DNA from: Prolixibacter sp. NT017 | Lineage (GTDB): Bacteria > Bacteroidota > Bacteroidia > Bacteroidales > Prolixibacteraceae | Assembly (NCBI RefSeq): GCF_009617875.1 | Contig: NZ_BLAV01000001.1 | Location: forward strand, 4,588,001 to 4,652,000 | Direction: 5' to 3' | DNA: 64,000 nucleotides | Part shown: positions 62,201-64,000 of the stretch, in pieces | Position numbering within the stretch: position 1 is the stretch's first letter | Layout of the letters: the number at the start of each line of letters is the position of its first letter | Position numbers and translations under genes: made by a program | Notes under the pieces: model-generated | What the model was told of the DNA's origin: nothing | Database searches by the model: none | The model's input: only the letters and a program-made list of their open reading frames with translations

Positions 62201-63780
62201 CTGTTACCGATGCCACAGGAAAACCCATTAACGGTGATGTGAAAGTGGTGAATGACAACCGGGTGACTTTTACTGCGCCGAAAGATTATAACAATGCGAA
62301 TGTTTTGGTCGTTGGCACGCAGAAGCCCTCAGCCAATATCGCTTTGAAAATAGCTGAATACACGTCGCGTTTGCTGATGATGGTTCGTGACATCAACATT
62401 TCCTATACGCAAACCGATGGAACGGTTCTTCCGGGTTACCTGCCTAACACCAGCTATTTTGGTTTGGAAAACTATGCACCGGATGGAAGTACGGTTAAAT
62501 CACTGGCTCCGGGATGGCCCTTCGTTTTGGGACAACAAGACCCGAACTTTGCATGGAAAGCGATTGAGAATGGGTGGATGACGACGGATTCTGCTCAAAA
62601 CAGCCCGTACCAAATGACTCACAACAATACACTGAATCTGCGGACCAAACTCGAACCCATTCCGGGATTGAAAATTGATTTGACGGCTAATCGGAGTTAT
62701 TCCGAAAACTCATCGGAATTCTATTTGTACGATGCGCAGGATGGCTGGGGTGCTTACAACAAAAATTACTTCGGGAATTTCACCATGTCGGTCATTACAA
62801 TCGGATCGGCTTTCGATAAGTTAGGAACCAGTGGTGTGCAGCAATCTTCGGCATGGGAAAAATTCCGGGATTATCGTCATATTATTGCTGGTCGGTTGGC
62901 CGCTCAACGAGTAGCCAATTTGGATCAGGGATACGATCCGGGAAAGGTCGATCCAACGACTGGCTTCCCTGATGGTTATGGTCCAACAGCCGCACAGGTG
63001 CTGATCCCTTCCTTCTTTGCGGCGTATACCGGGATGGATCCAAACAAAGTATCTCTTGATCCGTTCCCGTCGGTGAAGTTCATGATGCCCAACTGGCGTC
63101 TTCAGTACAATGGTGCAGTTAATGCTGTTCCGGGTTTGAAGAATATCATGAAGACGTTGAGTATTTCGCACGCCTACCGTTCTTCCTATAATGTGGGTTC
63201 GTTTATCAGTAACCTGAATTATGATGAGCTTGGTGATGGCTTCAGCTACGTGCGCGATTATCAGGATAACTTCCTGCCAAAGAATGATATTAACGCCATT
63301 AGTATCAATGAGTCGTTTAGTCCGCTGTTTAACGTGGATGTGACCTGGTTGAATAACCTGACGACTCGTTTCGAATACCGGAAATCACGGAATCTGACAC
63401 TCAGCTTGACAAATAATCAGTTGACGGAAGTATACAACAACGAAATGAGTGTTGGTTTGGGCTACCGTTTCGAGGATTTGAAGTTGTTCATTAAGACGAA
63501 GAACTCGCAGAAGACCTTGAACAACGACTTGCAAGTCAGGGCTGACTTTGGCTTGCGGAAGAACAAAACCGTTCTGAGAAAACTGGTGGAGTCGGATAAT
63601 CAGCTTACGGCCGGCCAGCAGGCAATGACCATCAAATTATCGGCTGATTACAATCTGAGTGAAGCCTTTATCGTCCGGTTGTATTACGACCGTATTGTAA
63701 ATAATCCGTTTATTTCACTATCCTATCCTACGGCCAATTCCAACATTGGTGTAAGTTTCCGTTTTACTTTATCGCACTAA
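56254..63780 (+). CDS. sprA: Type IX secretion translocon / gliding protein SprA (Sov)
   Basis: 2508 aa. No ATG lies before the hydrophobic signal segment AIPLLIIVVSIIGNSDAS, so the start is the GTG at 56254 or the TTG at 56257. SprA is the outer-membrane beta-barrel that forms the type IX secretion channel, among the largest single-chain barrels known. Alternating amphipathic strands run through the whole length (for example YVELSLGVQTNRID, KLNMRVNYNTEATFDFENKMKLNY). Near residues 1925-1960 a soluble Gly/Arg-rich stretch (GGRGRRSMMRR) interrupts the strands, in an exposed loop or plug. The C-terminus SNIGVSFRFTLSH ends in the aromatic-rich final strand needed for barrel assembly. Confidence 0.96.
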   Translation: MLRRYRRYILAIPLLIIVVSIIGNSDASVNMGKAVRWNDNGPVKEEGDTLAVDTIGKLPYPFRDKGPFGNAGQQDSSALYLHDPSNMKKEVEYDPETGDYIFYDRIGDFNYRLPRTMSLEEYRHWDFQESIKRYWRQRMAQQSFEQQSQLIPQLKVGGESFNRIFGSNTVSIRPQGYVELSLGVQTNRIDNPSIPERMRKTTTFDFNEKVNMNVVGQIGSKLNMRVNYNTEATFDFENKMKLNYTGDEDEIVKNVEAGNVSMPLSGSLITGGTNLFGVRTDLQFGKLAVSTIFSQQKGETKTIETEGGAQKTKFKLDVTDYDANRHFFLGQYFYDHYDQALANLPVINSAITINKVEVWVTNKSNDFKESRNILALTDLGERGGNRENQSISEFGDTPGLSYPENVYTFNGANQMYTSITSTYSGIRNIAQLTQVMAPLASRGFVAGRDYEKIENARRLSPSEYTVNKRLGYISLNSALNADEVLAVAYQYTANGKTYQVGEFSTDGIDAPQTLVLKLIKGTDLNPKFKNWDLMMKNVYNLGAYQLSPEDFRFDVEYQNDSTGTNLNYLPTGPLKEKILLKVMNLDNLNKQKDPYPDGLFDFIDGVTIDAATGRVFFPVVQPFGSNLKKQLGSDQTAIDRYVFQSLYDETKTVAEQDAEKNKYQLVGSYKGSASNEISLNTINVARGSVKVTAGGRELTENVDYVVDYAQGTVKIINQGLLESGTPISVFTESNNLFSMQRKTLLGTHMNYEFNKNFNLGGTVMYLHEKPLTQKVNYGEDPISNTMLGLNASYKTKSQLITNLVDALPFLDTKAESKVAVDAEFAQLLPGHSKVISNEGAVYIDDFEGTKTTIDMKTQHAWTFASTPQGQDMFPEGELVDNLANGYNRAKLAWYVIDPLLQRNTATTPKHLIQFPKQRSSNYVREVYQSEIYPDRQTPVGQPTNIPTLDLAYYPSEKGPYNFDTYPSAYSAGVAQDGSLNQPETRWGGIMRQVQTSDFEAANIEYIEFWMMDPFAEDTLQQNPGGDLYFDLGNVSEDILRDGRKSFENGLPADGNYAATCDTTAWGRVSRQQSLVKAFDNNPQARRYQDIGLDGLDSKDEESFYKTYLDQLKGLLVDSVYAKVYADPANDNFHYFRGTDYDNEQLGILQRYKNYNNPDGNSPTSDMSPEPYSTAATSIPDAEDINDDNTLSENESYFQYHLKLDRRDLAVGKNYITDAKTARVKLKDGTTSEITWYQFKIPVKQPTSTIGTISDFRSIRFMRMFLRGWKKPVVLRFATLDLVRSDWRIYEKDLSENNSVPSPNTKFEISAVNIEENANREPVNYVLPPGISRVIDPANPQIRQLNEQSMVLRTIDLPTGDARAAYKTTTVDMRRYKTLKMEVHAEAIKNHALNDDDLSLFIRIGSDYRYNYYEYEIPLKLTPPGYYSNDSQNDRLIVWPEANRMYIPLDLLPKLKLERNAKMRQAGSQLSLNDVFEKIQNGVNNNQNIIKVKGNPNLGEVTSVMIGIRNKDGSPHPGSKSVEVWVNELRLTDFDEKGGWAALGRVSGNLADLGTYSFAGRTSTAGFGSIDSKMQQRSMEDNHEYDISTNLQLGKFFGEKSGVQIPMYLGFSKAVQTPEYSPLDPDVKLKDALDAAANKSERDSIKRISQDYTTRRSINFTNVHIDKPNKKGKPKVYDISNFAVTYSFNQYYHRDINTTRNETRNTRMLFSYNYNTRPKAVEPFKNVKLFRSPWFSLIRDFNFYYSPEQISFRSDMNRRYSELQYRNITNPDFIIPSSYEKDFIWDRYYDLRYSLTRSLKLDVSAQNTSRVEEPLGARLNKNQDEYEARRDTIIQSILDGGRNTHYHHTVNASYTLPINKIPLLNWTSGSARYQSTFDWDTGPITSSEYQLGNIIQNSRSMQFNGQANLVNLYNKVPFLRKVNQKYSGGRGRRSMMRRPSPMRTDTRNGANGKEVRFADKGLNLKAGKARSIFHKLGTKDVRVTVTDATGKPINGDVKVVNDNRVTFTAPKDYNNANVLVVGTQKPSANIALKIAEYTSRLLMMVRDINISYTQTDGTVLPGYLPNTSYFGLENYAPDGSTVKSLAPGWPFVLGQQDPNFAWKAIENGWMTTDSAQNSPYQMTHNNTLNLRTKLEPIPGLKIDLTANRSYSENSSEFYLYDAQDGWGAYNKNYFGNFTMSVITIGSAFDKLGTSGVQQSSAWEKFRDYRHIIAGRLAAQRVANLDQGYDPGKVDPTTGFPDGYGPTAAQVLIPSFFAAYTGMDPNKVSLDPFPSVKFMMPNWRLQYNGAVNAVPGLKNIMKTLSISHAYRSSYNVGSFISNLNYDELGDGFSYVRDYQDNFLPKNDINAISINESFSPLFNVDVTWLNNLTTRFEYRKSRNLTLSLTNNQLTEVYNNEMSVGLGYRFEDLKLFIKTKNSQKTLNNDLQVRADFGLRKNKTVLRKLVESDNQLTAGQQAMTIKLSADYNLSEAFIVRLYYDRIVNNPFISLSYPTANSNIGVSFRFTLSH

Positions 63781-63801
63781 ATTTCCGGTTCAGCAGAAGA
63801 C

Positions 63802-64000
63802 TTATTGCTCAGTTAAAATGGCTCGCAATGTCTTCAAGCTGATGAGCCCGGTTGCAAAGGCGAGTAGTATTCCGCCCACCAGCATGGTCAGATATCCTTG
63901 CAACCAATTTTGCCATCCGGTACAGAGAATTCCCAATACGATTACAGCCAGTGTATAGAGGAGTATGCGAATTATTAATTTAAGATCAGGTGTAAACCGG
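63802..64000 (-). CDS. Small membrane protein (partial, 5' end outside window)
   Basis: The last 65 residues of a minus-strand protein. Two hydrophobic segments are visible (ILLYTLAVIVLGILC and MLVGGILLAFATGLISL) joined by a Trp-rich turn (TGWQNWLQGYL), ending LKTLRAILTEQ. Too little is present to assign a family. It is convergent with sprA, 21 bp after its stop, with no hairpin between. Confidence 0.6.
   Translation of the reverse strand, partial: RFTPDLKLIIRILLYTLAVIVLGILCTGWQNWLQGYLTMLVGGILLAFATGLISLKTLRAILTEQ

Overview
The window reads as chromosome of a Bacteroidota bacterium, most likely of the order Marinilabiliales and close to Prolixibacteraceae. This placement is inferred from gene content and order, not from a database search. 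Supporting signs are the type IX secretion and gliding genes (gldH, sprE/porW, porX, sprA), the neighbour pairs holB-ricT-gldH and ruvA-sprA, the HU-CCDC81/SPOR, DUF4837 and DUF4177 families, menaquinone synthesis by the futalosine route (mqnC), and promoters of the Bacteroidota TTG...TAnnTTTG type instead of -35/-10 boxes. The genes are dense, mostly housekeeping, and arranged in short operons.

Layout: 1-4716 is a tripartite efflux operon on the minus strand (TolC, membrane fusion protein, RND pump; the pump runs off the left edge). 4914-7487 holds a small Cys/His-rich protein, cysS and a small secreted protein. 7564-9693 holds rfbB and galE for sugar nucleotides. 9871-10884 is a membrane-anchored HU-CCDC81/SPOR protein. 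11247-15092 is a four-gene uronate operon on the minus strand (LacI regulator, unsaturated-glucuronyl hydrolase, KduI, KduD) with an operator palindrome upstream and a six-unit 22-bp tandem repeat beyond it. 15617-26283 carries metG, a voltage-gated K+ channel, a CBM48 protein, ldcA-like peptidase-yraN, a response regulator, a C1 peptidase, an S4 protein, a GNAT acetyltransferase, pgk and holB. 26415-35899 carries ricT-gldH, trmB, an alkyltransferase-like gene, mrp, and the adjacent type IX secretion genes sprE/porW and porX. 35906-41605 carries rlmN, a ferredoxin-NADP reductase, dcd-yidD and a zinc ABC transporter (znuA-znuC-znuB).

41606-46392 is the accessory part: a 42-bp palindromic tandem array next to znuB, a REP-associated (IS200-like) transposase between two palindrome-rich direct repeats, a UshA-type phosphatase, an AT-rich DUF3800 gene that looks transferred, a GDCCVxC protein, and the initiator tRNA. 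46591-63780 returns to core genes: an M23 peptidase, dxr-rseP, tatA, a DUF4837 lipoprotein, mqnC, leucyl aminopeptidase, pdxA, ruvA and the very large sprA. A fragment of a small membrane protein lies on the minus strand at the right edge.

The less routine observations are regulatory and repetitive. Two divergent-region promoters (efflux operon and the small Cys/His protein) share pairs of LytTR-like direct repeats with a 21-bp period at exactly the same distance from the -7 box. A third such array lies between convergent genes, next to what may be a small RNA gene. Two separate tandem-repeat families and the transposase with its flanking repeats are the other structures not explained by genes. 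All functional statements come from motif and family recognition; no searches were run.
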